Assembly (NCBI GenBank): GCA_942490645.1
Contig: CALNXN010000009.1
Location: 62,001-126,000, forward strand
Reading direction: 5' to 3'
DNA length: 64,000 nt
DNA from: CALNXN01 sp942490645
GTDB lineage: Bacteria; Pseudomonadota; Alphaproteobacteria; Rhodobacterales; Rhodobacteraceae
Below the pieces are notes generated by a model that was given only the letters and a program-made list of their open reading frames with translations, ran no database searches and had not been told where the DNA came from. Made by a program: the position numbers and the translations under genes. This document shows, in pieces, positions 34,507 through 41,896 of this stretch; the first letter of the stretch is position 1, and each line of letters opens with the position of its first letter.

Positions 34507-34976
34507 CAGATCGGTTCCTCTATGATGTGCTCTTCCCATTCGTCTTCTGGCACGTCGAATTCGCTGAGCGTCCAGCCCTGAACTGACACGCCCGCGTCAT
34601 GCACAGACTGCGGCGTGCCGCTGATCAGAGGGTGCCAGGGATAGAGCGGTTTGCCCTCCCACAGCAGCCGGTAGGCGCAGGTTTCCGGCATCCAATAGGC
34701 GTGGCTGTCGATGTTGGATGGTTTCAGCACAATACAATCTGGCACAAATTGGTGGCGGTTTTCATAATGCGCACACCGGCATGTGGCATCATCCAGCAAA
34801 CGGCACGCGACGCGGGTCAAGGCGACTTCGCCGGTTTCGTCATCTTCCAGTTTGTTGAGGCAGCATTTCCCGCAGCCGTCGCACAGTGCCTCCCATTCCT
34901 TGGCATTCATCTTGCGCAGGGGTTTGCGTTCCCAAAACCGGTTGGGCAGGCCGGAGCGTTCGATCACGTCGGTCAT
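34506..34976 (-). CDS. YcgN-family cysteine cluster protein (UPF0260)
   Basis: 156 residues. Cysteine cluster CDGCGKCCLNKL followed by TRVACRLLDDATCRCAHYENR and PETCAYRLL, suggesting a metal or iron-sulfur site. WMPETCAYRLLWEGKPLYPWHPL is the UPF0260 hallmark. Function unknown. It overlaps ribF (4 bases) and ltaE (1 base), so it is translationally linked to both. Confidence 0.9.
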   Translation of the reverse strand: MTDVIERSGLPNRFWERKPLRKMNAKEWEALCDGCGKCCLNKLEDDETGEVALTRVACRLLDDATCRCAHYENRHQFVPDCIVLKPSNIDSHAYWMPETCAYRLLWEGKPLYPWHPLISGTPQSVHDAGVSVQGWTLSEFDVPEDEWEEHIIEEPI

Positions 34977-35905
34977 AAGGTTGCCAATATCTCACGGGCC
35001 TGCGCGCTGTCGGCGTCCATCTGGGTGATCAACGCATCAAGGCTGTCGAACTTTTCCTCACCGCGCAAGTAATCAACCAACGCCACGGACAGATGTGCGC
35101 CGTAGATGTCTCCCTTGAAGTCAAAGATAAATGTTTCAAGGTTCGGGCGATTCTCACCGAACATGGGCCGCACACCGAGCGAGGCAACGCCGTGAAAACT
35201 GCCCGCATGTGCCCCGTCCAGCACATCAACGAGCACAGCGTAGACGCCAAATGCAGGCGGGTGCAGCCCTTCGATCGACATATTCGCGGTGGGGTATCCC
35301 AACTCGCGCCCGCGCTGTTCGCCACCGATGACCGGGCCTTCGATCCGGTGCCAATGGCCTAACATAGCCGCGGCATCACGGGTGCGCCCCTCACTCAACG
35401 CAGTGCGGATCGCGGTTGAAGAGACGGTATTGTCGGATCGTTCCAAAAGCGGTGCGATTGTAACGCCAAATCCCATTTCCGCCCCGAACTCGGTTAGATG
35501 CGCCGCGGTCCCCGCCCGCCCTTTGCCAAAGCAGAAATCCGCGCCGACAATCACATGCCGCAACCCGAACCCGTCTGCGATGACCCGTTGGGCAAACTCG
35601 CGCGGGCTAAGCGATGCAAGCTGCGCATTGAAATTCAGCTCGTAAAGACGCTCAACCCCCAGCTTTTCCAGCCGGCTGGCGCGGGCCTCCCGGCTCATCA
35701 GGCGAAATGGCGGGGCGTGTGGGGCAAAGAACTCTCGTGGATGTGGTTCAAACGTGACGATGCCAAGAGGGGCGTCTGGTTCCGCTTGGCGCGCAAGGTC
35801 GATTACCGACTGGTGACCCACATGCACGCCATCAAAGTTTCCGATCGCAGCGGTCGCACCTCGGTCTTGAGCGTCCAGATATTGATAATCGCGTATCACC
35901 CTCAT
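34973..35905 (-). CDS. ribF: Bifunctional riboflavin kinase / FAD synthetase
   Basis: 310 residues. It makes FMN, then FAD. N-terminal adenylyltransferase: AIGNFDGVHVGHQSVI and VSSTAIRTALSEG. C-terminal kinase: GPVIGGEQRGRELGYPTANM, then VASLGVRPMFGENRPNLETFIFDF. It overlaps ycgN by 4 bases. Confidence 0.96.
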   Translation of the reverse strand: MRVIRDYQYLDAQDRGATAAIGNFDGVHVGHQSVIDLARQAEPDAPLGIVTFEPHPREFFAPHAPPFRLMSREARASRLEKLGVERLYELNFNAQLASLSPREFAQRVIADGFGLRHVIVGADFCFGKGRAGTAAHLTEFGAEMGFGVTIAPLLERSDNTVSSTAIRTALSEGRTRDAAAMLGHWHRIEGPVIGGEQRGRELGYPTANMSIEGLHPPAFGVYAVLVDVLDGAHAGSFHGVASLGVRPMFGENRPNLETFIFDFKGDIYGAHLSVALVDYLRGEEKFDSLDALITQMDADSAQAREILATL

Positions 35906-35997
35906 GCGACTTGCGTAGCTGTCCTCGCAAGGACACGCAAGCGGAGGGCGGTTGAATTTCGCGATGTTGAATGCGGTGGCTGACGACGATCGGTGGT

Positions 35998-36441
35998 TCA
36001 GTCGAATTTGCGCGACGGAGCCATGACCGTGGCTTCGCCGACGAGCACTTTTTTGCCATCAACCGAGCAATGACATTCCAGTTGAACGCGCCGCTTGGCC
36101 ATTTCGATCCCGATGACCTTGACCTCGGCATAGACCATGTCGCCGGGGCGCACGGGGGCAAGAAACTTCAGCGATTGGCCCATGTAAACGGTGCCATGTC
36201 CGGGCAATTGCTCGCCAATCACCGCTGAGATCAGACCCGCGGTCAGCATACCGTGCGCGATGCGTCCCTCAAAGATCGTGTCGCGCGCATAGTCGTCATC
36301 CAGATGGACCGGGTTCCTGTCGGTGGAAATCTGCGCGAACATCTCGATATCTTCATCTGTCACGACTTTGCGCAGATGGCGGGACATCCCCATTTCGATG
36401 TCCTCGATGCAGATTGTTCCGCGGGGCAGATTGTCCAACAT
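35998..36441 (-). CDS. MaoC-family (R)-specific enoyl-CoA hydratase
   Basis: 147 residues. Hot-dog fold with the hydratase pair in FAQISTDRNPVHLDDDYA and FEGRIAHGMLTAGLISAVIGEQLPG. The family includes PhaJ, which makes (R)-3-hydroxyacyl-CoA for PHA. With phaAB in the same window a link to PHA is possible, but it is an inference. It sits between ribF and the HAD gene in a leftward run. Confidence 0.88.
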   Translation of the reverse strand: MLDNLPRGTICIEDIEMGMSRHLRKVVTDEDIEMFAQISTDRNPVHLDDDYARDTIFEGRIAHGMLTAGLISAVIGEQLPGHGTVYMGQSLKFLAPVRPGDMVYAEVKVIGIEMAKRRVQLECHCSVDGKKVLVGEATVMAPSRKFD

Positions 36442-36531
36442 GATGACCCTTCCGGTAATTTTCTAACGTCTAAACCAGTATTGTTGAAACTTTCTTACTT
36501 TGCGAGCGCAGAAAATCAAGCGAAAAGTGGG

Positions 36532-37407
36532 TCAGCGCAGGTGACCTATTGTGAAGGTTGGGCTGACCATTTCCTTTTGTAAATAGGCGCTTAGGGCGTC
36601 TGGGTCCGGATCAGACCGGGTGCGAGTTTCTGACGCAGCCAATCCACCAGAGATAAAGAGGGAATCAATGTCTTCGCCCATGGCGCCCTGAATATCGGTT
36701 AGAACCCCGTCGCCTATGGCCAGAATGCGGTCATCTGGTACGGATTGCCCCAAAGCGGACAGCCTGCGGCGCGCCAGATCGTAGATGGGGGGATGCGGCT
36801 TGCCGAAATAGAGGCTGGTGCCACCCATCTCGTCATAAAGCTTGGCCAGCGCCCCGGCACACCACTCGCGTTTTTCACCCCGATCGACGACAATATCGGG
36901 GTTCGCGCAGAGCAGTTTCAACCCTTTTTGCTTGGCATAGAGAAAATCCGCTCGGTTGACGTCCGGATCGGCGGTTGCATCAAACGGCCCGCAGCATACG
37001 ATGCCTTCGGCTTCTTGCAGGGGCACGCGGGTGATCTCCACCGGATCATCCAGCAGCTCTAACGGCTCGAAAAACCCTTGGTCGCGGTGCCATTCCCCCA
37101 TGAAGTAGACCTTTTGACCCACCACACCGCGATACATGGCCGAACGTGCGCTGTCGCCGGACGTGGCGATGGTGTCCCAGGCATCCGTGGGGACACCGAA
37201 CTGTGCCAGCTGCTCTTTCACACCTGCACGGGGGCGCGGCGCATTTGTAACCAGAACAACCTTACCACCCGAGGCACGATACCCCTGAAGTGCGGCAACG
37301 GCGTCGGGAAAGGCCGACACACCGTTGTGCAGACAGCCCCATAGATCAACAAACAGCGCATCATACTGGTGCGAAATCTCCGAGAGCTTGGAAATGATTT
37401 GGGTCAT
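36532..37407 (-). CDS. HAD-superfamily class IIA hydrolase
   Basis: 291 residues; ATG at 37407 chosen because GGA precedes it and the next residues (MTQIISKLSEISHQYDALFVDLWG) place the catalytic Asp correctly. Motifs: DLWGCLHNG (D-x-W variant of DxD), VLVTNAPRPR, and GDGVLTDIQGA. Related to NagD/4-nitrophenylphosphatase-type enzymes. The substrate is unknown. Confidence 0.87.
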   Translation of the reverse strand: MTQIISKLSEISHQYDALFVDLWGCLHNGVSAFPDAVAALQGYRASGGKVVLVTNAPRPRAGVKEQLAQFGVPTDAWDTIATSGDSARSAMYRGVVGQKVYFMGEWHRDQGFFEPLELLDDPVEITRVPLQEAEGIVCCGPFDATADPDVNRADFLYAKQKGLKLLCANPDIVVDRGEKREWCAGALAKLYDEMGGTSLYFGKPHPPIYDLARRRLSALGQSVPDDRILAIGDGVLTDIQGAMGEDIDSLFISGGLAASETRTRSDPDPDALSAYLQKEMVSPTFTIGHLR

Positions 37408-37536
37408 GAGGCGCGTCCTAACCGAAGGGCAAAATGCGATCGTCCATGCACGAGCCACAGACATCGCGCCATGCGGGGCATGGCATTGAAGTGCGTCCGC
37501 AAAGACCACAGATTGCGCCCCTTGTGCAAGGGTGCC

Positions 37537-37899
37537 TCAGGCGGCGTCATCGCCAAAAAGACAACATGATCGCACCAGCCACGCACCATTTGACTGGCGC
37601 TCGAATACCGCAAGCGATGTGCCCGCTCCGGTGACCTGGCCCTCAGCAAAACGGAACAGACCCCAGGCCACGTCTTCATTGCCGCCGCTATCCAGCAGCG
37701 TAAACGACTTTTCGGACCTGTCTGCTGTCCAATCGACATGCAGTGTTTCGATGGCCGTACGGCCGATGGCGGGCGACGCAAAAGACGAATGCAATTGCGC
37801 GTCTTGTGTAAATAAGGCTGCCACAGCCGCTGCATCGCCTGCACCATAAGCGGCGGCCATTTGGTTCATTTGCGATTGCAGATCTTGTGCGAGGGTCAT
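37537..37899 (-). CDS. SnoaL/NTF2-like small protein
   Basis: 120 residues. The N-terminal helices QSQMNQMAAAYGAGDAAAVAALFTQDA and beta-sheet FERQSNGAWLVRSCCLF fit the cone-shaped SnoaL/DUF4440 fold. Function unknown. It lies 12 bases downstream of the crotonase gene, so likely co-transcribed. Confidence 0.82.
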   Translation of the reverse strand: MTLAQDLQSQMNQMAAAYGAGDAAAVAALFTQDAQLHSSFASPAIGRTAIETLHVDWTADRSEKSFTLLDSGGNEDVAWGLFRFAEGQVTGAGTSLAVFERQSNGAWLVRSCCLFGDDAA

Positions 37900-37911
37900 G
37901 GTGAAACGTCC

Positions 37912-38766
37912 TTATTCACGATTGCCGGGTATCTGGCGGTTTCGGGTCCAGTCAAAGGTACCTTCATCGCGTTCCTGCACGGCGGTCTTCCAACCTTCCG
38001 CCTCGGACCGCGCCTTGAAGTTCAACCCTTCCGGAGAGTGGCGCGTGATCCCGTCGAACACGGTGGCAAGGCGCTGGGTTTGGTTTATCGTTGCCTCCAG
38101 GGTTTGATTGATGACCATTTTGTTCATCGCCAATTGGTTGATCGGAACGCTCGCCATACGCTGTGCCAACGCATCGACTTCGGCATCCAGTTGATCGGCA
38201 GGCACGGACTTCAGGACCAAACCCATCGCGGCGGCCTCCGTTCCAGTGATCTTGTCGCCCGTCAGCAGCATGCGTTTGGCCTGTTCAGGGCCCACGCGGT
38301 AGACCCACATGGCGGTGGTCGGGCAGCCCCAGACGCGCGCAGGCATGTACCCGATTTGCGCATCATCGGCCATTACCACCAGATCACAGCACAGGGCAAT
38401 GTCGGACCCACCCGCAACGGCGTATCCGTGGACCTTGGCAATCACGGGTTTCATCGCGCGAAACAGGGACATGAAGGCTTGGGTGTTGGCCCACATGAAC
38501 TGATAGTCCTGCATGGGATCCCACGGCATCGGCTGGGTCAGGGTGTTGTCGGGGTCGGCTGCATAATGCGCCAGATCATAGCCTGCACAAAACGCATCGC
38601 CCGCACCGGACAGGACCATCACGTGCACCTCTGGATCTGCATCGGCGCGTTTGACTGCGGCTTCCAAATCGCGGGGCAGGTCGTCATTGATGGCATTCAT
38701 CACCTCAGGTCGGTTGAGGGTCAGGCGCGCGATGCGGCCGGATGTTTCGTAGGTGACTGTGGTCAT
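37912..38766 (-). CDS. Crotonase/enoyl-CoA hydratase family protein
   Basis: 284 residues; ATG at 38766 chosen for AGGAG 7 bases upstream. Crotonase fold with VLSGAGDAFCAGYDLAHYA and VHGYAVAGGSDIALCCDLVV (oxyanion hole). The two Glu that activate water in true hydratases appear replaced: GGSD has Asp, and the PE of the second motif is PA (YMPARVWG). Classical hydration is thus doubtful; isomerase, lyase or thioesterase are alternatives. First gene of the leftward run. Confidence 0.85.
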   Translation of the reverse strand: MTTVTYETSGRIARLTLNRPEVMNAINDDLPRDLEAAVKRADADPEVHVMVLSGAGDAFCAGYDLAHYAADPDNTLTQPMPWDPMQDYQFMWANTQAFMSLFRAMKPVIAKVHGYAVAGGSDIALCCDLVVMADDAQIGYMPARVWGCPTTAMWVYRVGPEQAKRMLLTGDKITGTEAAAMGLVLKSVPADQLDAEVDALAQRMASVPINQLAMNKMVINQTLEATINQTQRLATVFDGITRHSPEGLNFKARSEAEGWKTAVQERDEGTFDWTRNRQIPGNRE

Positions 38767-38912
38767 AGGAGGCTCCTGCATGGTTGGGCGGAGCCTACCC
38801 AAGCCAAGGGCATTTGCCACGATTATTTGATGTACGGTCGGCCGGTTTTGGCGTCACTGCGCGTGCGGTTATGTTGATCGGGTGATCCGTCACCGGCGGG
38901 TATTCGCTTGTT

Positions 38913-38969
38913 TTGCCTTATTAATGTCGTAGTAACTTTTTATATTCAATAATGTGAATATTAAGGCAA
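38913..38969. promoter_or_regulatory. Nested dyads upstream of the Gly-rich protein gene
   Basis: TTGCCTTA (38913-38920) pairs with TAAGGCAA (38962-38969). Inside it ATATTCA-ataatg-TGAATAT (38942-38961) forms a second perfect dyad. The stretch is AT-rich and ends 35 bases before the start codon. It may be a promoter with operator or a leader hairpin. Confidence 0.4.
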
Positions 38970-39004
38970 CACCAGTTCTGGAACTTCCCCGAAAGGAAAA
39001 ACGA

Positions 39005-39382
39005 ATGATCACGAAAATGATGACAGGCTTTGCCGTCGCGATGCTTGTTGCTGTGCCGGCCGTAGCGGATCACGGTAACCCATGGGCGACCGAGACCGAC
39101 ACTGTGCTGTCGAAAAATCATGATGCAAACCAAGCGAAAAGCGCGGGAACACCGGGCCAAGACGAAATGCGCGGAGCCGTGGTGCGCAGCGCGAATGGAA
39201 AGCTGGGTGGACAAGCGTCTGACAATTCTGGTGGTCGGGACACGGCGCAAGCTGGTGGCCAAGGTGGCGGCAGTGGCAATGGCGGTGGTGGCAACGGTGG
39301 CGGAAATGGCGGTGGTGGCAACGGCGGCGGAAATGGCGGCGGTGGCAACGGCGGCGGTGGTAACGGCGCAGGGCGCGGTTGA
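39005..39382 (+). CDS. Secreted Gly/Asn-rich repeat protein
   Basis: 125 residues. Signal peptide (TKMMTGFAVAMLVAVPAVA-D), a mature middle of about 50 residues with no known motif (ends GGRDTAQAG), then a C-terminal GGGGNGGGN tract. AAAGG lies 9 bases before the ATG. The repeat is encoded by three 27-base units (39278-39358). The mature protein would be flexible and extracellular or periplasmic; function unknown. Length is likely to vary among strains through the repeat. Confidence 0.8.
   Translation: MITKMMTGFAVAMLVAVPAVADHGNPWATETDTVLSKNHDANQAKSAGTPGQDEMRGAVVRSANGKLGGQASDNSGGRDTAQAGGQGGGSGNGGGGNGGGNGGGGNGGGNGGGGNGGGGNGAGRG
39278..39358 (+). repeat. Three tandem 27-base units encoding NGGGGNGGG
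   Basis: Units 39278-39304, 39305-39331 and 39332-39358 begin AATGGCGG and differ by only a few third-position changes. In-frame expansion or contraction by slippage is expected. Confidence 0.9.
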
Positions 39383-39488
39383 ACCAGTTTTGATTTGACC
39401 ACCCGCCTCGGCGCAGGTCGGGCCATACCTCTGGTAAGGTTGTGTGGCCCTGCGGCTTAGGGTGCAGGTGCTTGAGCAGAACAAGCAA

Positions 39489-39526
39489 AAGGGGCAGCGG
39501 TTGCATTGCGCAGCGCTGCCCCTTTG
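39489..39526. terminator. Terminator between convergent Gly-rich gene and ppaC
   Basis: AAAGGGGCAGCG (39489-39500) and CGCTGCCCCTTT (39515-39526), a 12-bp perfect stem with a 14-base loop. Flanking A and T runs are short but present on both strands. Confidence 0.8.
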
Positions 39527-39551
39527 AATGCTGGAAGGTGAAAGGCGGACC

Positions 39552-40472
39552 TTACACCTTGAGGTTCGGGATGATCTGTTTCTTACGGCTCATGATGCCG
39601 GGCAGAACGACGGTGTCGCCGGAGACTGAAGCGCCAAAGCTCTTTTCCGCGACGGTTTTCACCAGATCGTTGGGCACCAGCAACGTGGCCTCTTCGTTGA
39701 GAATGTCGACGACAAACAACAGCACCTGATCGGCGCCGTCATCTGCGGCAACGCCTGGCATGGCGGCCATCAAAGCATCTTTGCGATCCAACACCTGCGC
39801 AGGCGATGTGGTCTCCAGAACGGAGACACGGAAATCCTTGCCGTCGATACTGTATTCCTTGCTGTCCATGCGCAGCAATTCTGCTTCGGAAAATGCCGAT
39901 ACATCGGATTTCGCGGCAAACATCTTGGCCGCATATTCGGTAATGTCGACGCCAAGGTCTTTGGCCAAGTCATGCGCAATGGCTTTGTCTTCTTGTGTCG
40001 TGGTCGGGCTGCGGAATTCCAGCGTATCGGACAGGATACAGGACAGCATTGCGCCTTTGATGGCTTCGGGCATCTGTGCCATGTCCTTGCCGATCATTTT
40101 CCACATGATCGTCGCCGTGCAGGCCAACGGCTCGATGCGGATGTCGATCGGGCCTTTTGTTTCCAACCCGCCCACCAGCTTGTGATGGTCGATGATTGCG
40201 GTGATATCGGTGTCATTGATGCCATCGGGCAATTCGGCCGGGTTGTTGGTGTCGACGATAACAACCGGCGTATCCGCGGCGACACTACTGACGATCTGCG
40301 GCTTTTCGAGGCTCCAGTGATCCAGCATGAACAGCGCTTCGGTATTCGGCTCTCCGAGCAGGACCGGTTTGGCAGGGGTGCCCTTGATCTGGTTCAGGTA
40401 CCAGGCCCAGATGATCGGGCTGCCTGTGCTATCGGTGTCAGGTGATTTGTGTCCAAAAACGAGCGTCGTCAT
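39552..40472 (-). CDS. ppaC: Manganese-dependent inorganic pyrophosphatase (family II)
   Basis: 306 residues; ATG at 40472 with GGA 8 bases upstream. It hydrolyses pyrophosphate to phosphate. DHH-family motifs: GHKSPDTDS, VDTNNPAE, IIDHHKLVG, and the C-terminal SRKKQIIP that binds substrate. No CBS regulatory insert. Cytosolic; drives biosynthetic reactions such as the sulfate activation encoded at 51 kb. Confidence 0.95.
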   Translation of the reverse strand: MTTLVFGHKSPDTDSTGSPIIWAWYLNQIKGTPAKPVLLGEPNTEALFMLDHWSLEKPQIVSSVAADTPVVIVDTNNPAELPDGINDTDITAIIDHHKLVGGLETKGPIDIRIEPLACTATIMWKMIGKDMAQMPEAIKGAMLSCILSDTLEFRSPTTTQEDKAIAHDLAKDLGVDITEYAAKMFAAKSDVSAFSEAELLRMDSKEYSIDGKDFRVSVLETTSPAQVLDRKDALMAAMPGVAADDGADQVLLFVVDILNEEATLLVPNDLVKTVAEKSFGASVSGDTVVLPGIMSRKKQIIPNLKV

Positions 40473-40670
40473 CGCGGGTGTCCTATCTTTCGGGCGTGTC
40501 AATTTTCGCGCCTTATAACACGCGAAACGGTCTTGTCACCCATAAGATGCTGCGCTGCGGCATAACTGGTTAAGGGTGGCACCCTGTAGGGATCTGTGCG
40601 TGCTGGCAATATGCGGGCAACCGCGAAAAGATGGCCGCATCGATTCGGAACCAACAAAAGCGATGGCCTT

Positions 40671-41348
40671 GTGAACAAACCCCGCGAAACGGACCTGTAC
40701 CCGCCCGTCAAAGCGTTTTTGGAGGGGCAGGGCTATGTCGTGAAATCGGAGGTGGGTGCAGCTGATGTTGTCGCTGTGCGCGGCGGCGAGACACCGGTGA
40801 TTGTTGAACTGAAGCTGGGGTTCTCACTGGCACTGTTTCATCAATGCGTCGCCCGCCTGAGCGTCAGTGATGACGTTTACATGGCTGTGGCACACCAACC
40901 GGGCAAGCGCTTTGCCAGGGCCATCAAGGAGAACACGCGCCTTGCCCGCAGGTTGGGGTTGGGCTTGATGAGCGTGCGTCTGAAAGATGCGCTGGTGCAG
41001 GTGCATTGCGATCCCGGACCTTATGCGCCGCGCAAGTCGGTGAAGCGTCAAACCGCACTGCTCAAGGAGTTTGCGCGCCGGGTGGGCGATCCGAACGATG
41101 GCGGTCAAACGCGGGCTGGCCTTGTGACGGCCTACCGGCAAGACGCGCTCAAGGTGGCGCTTTATCTTTTCGAAGTGGGCGCGTCCAAAGGGGCGGATGT
41201 GGCACGAGAGACCGGAGTGAGTGCCGCTACCCGCATGATGCGGGACGATCACTATGGTTGGTTTGAAAAGGTCGAAAAAGGTGTCTACGGTCTGACTCCG
41301 TCAGGCGCCGAGGCGGTAAATGCTGCAGGGCGCCTGCTGGGTGGGTGA
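40671..41348 (+). CDS. DUF2161 protein, PD-(D/E)XK-like fold
   Basis: 225 residues from GTG 40671; in-frame starts up to 40596 are also open, and no strong ribosome site decides. N-terminal nuclease-like core: YPPVKAFLEGQGYVVKSEVGAADVVAVRGGETPVIVELKLGFSLAL-type strand order with D...E-x-K (ADVVAV, VELKLG). The C-terminal half resembles a winged helix (ADVARETGVSAATRMMRDDHYGWFEKVEKGVYGLT). A nucleic-acid role is plausible but unproven. Confidence 0.8.
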   Translation: MNKPRETDLYPPVKAFLEGQGYVVKSEVGAADVVAVRGGETPVIVELKLGFSLALFHQCVARLSVSDDVYMAVAHQPGKRFARAIKENTRLARRLGLGLMSVRLKDALVQVHCDPGPYAPRKSVKRQTALLKEFARRVGDPNDGGQTRAGLVTAYRQDALKVALYLFEVGASKGADVARETGVSAATRMMRDDHYGWFEKVEKGVYGLTPSGAEAVNAAGRLLGG

Positions 41349-41410
41349 CAGGATGACGGTTGTTCGGACGTCCCGTTCGGAATGACGAAAAAAATTTGCC
41401 GACATGGCTG

Positions 41411-41440
41411 TTGACAGCTCAAGGCCGCATCCCTAGCTAT
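41411..41440 (+). promoter_or_regulatory. Sigma-70-type promoter of groESL
   Basis: TTGACA (41411-41416), 17-base spacer, TAGCTAT (41434-41440). Transcription would begin at about 41447, right at the CIRCE element. Confidence 0.8.
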
Positions 41441-41441
41441 G

Positions 41442-41478
41442 CGTCGTTAGCACTCGGTTGTATTGAGTGCTAACGACG
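41442..41478 (+). promoter_or_regulatory. CIRCE element (HrcA operator) of groESL
   Basis: TTAGCACTC-N9-GAGTGCTAA at 41447-41473, an exact CIRCE. The dyad extends five bases further on each side (CGTCG/CGACG), giving 14-bp perfect arms. HrcA binding here represses groESL until heat stress. Confidence 0.97.
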
Positions 41479-41543
41479 GCGCTGTTGCGAAATTGGTGCA
41501 CGCGCCGTGAGGGAGTAACTTTGAGCCTTAAGGAGCTACAAAG

Positions 41544-41831
41544 ATGGCATTGAAACCGCTTCATGACCGCGTGCTGGTTCGCCGCACGGAAAGCGAAGAG
41601 AAAACTGCTGGCGGATTGATCATCCCAGACAGCGCAAAAGAAAAACCCGCCGAGGGTGAAGTTGTTGCTTGCGGCGAAGGTGCGCGCAAGGACAGCGGTG
41701 AACTGATCGAGATGGCCGTCAAAGCCGGTGACAAGGTTCTGTTCGGCAAATGGTCCGGCACGGAAGTCACGCTCGACGGTGAAGAACTGCTGATGATGAA
41801 AGAGAGCGACATCATGGGGATCATCGAGTAA
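41544..41831 (+). CDS. groS: Co-chaperonin GroES
   Basis: 95 residues. It forms the lid of the GroEL folding chamber. Starts MALKPLHDRVLVRR; mobile loop SEEKTAGGLIIPDSAKEKP; GDKVLFGKWSGTEV. AGGAG about 9 bases upstream. First gene of groESL. Confidence 0.98.
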   Translation: MALKPLHDRVLVRRTESEEKTAGGLIIPDSAKEKPAEGEVVACGEGARKDSGELIEMAVKAGDKVLFGKWSGTEVTLDGEELLMMKESDIMGIIE

Positions 41832-41896
41832 GCCGTCCGGCTGCTCTGACCCAATTCGCTGAACTCAAATAGATATTCTCAAGAGGAGAAAACAAC

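Noticed and set aside
39278..39365. CRISPR-like repeat array
   Set aside because: Units are contiguous, in frame with a secreted protein, and lack spacers.
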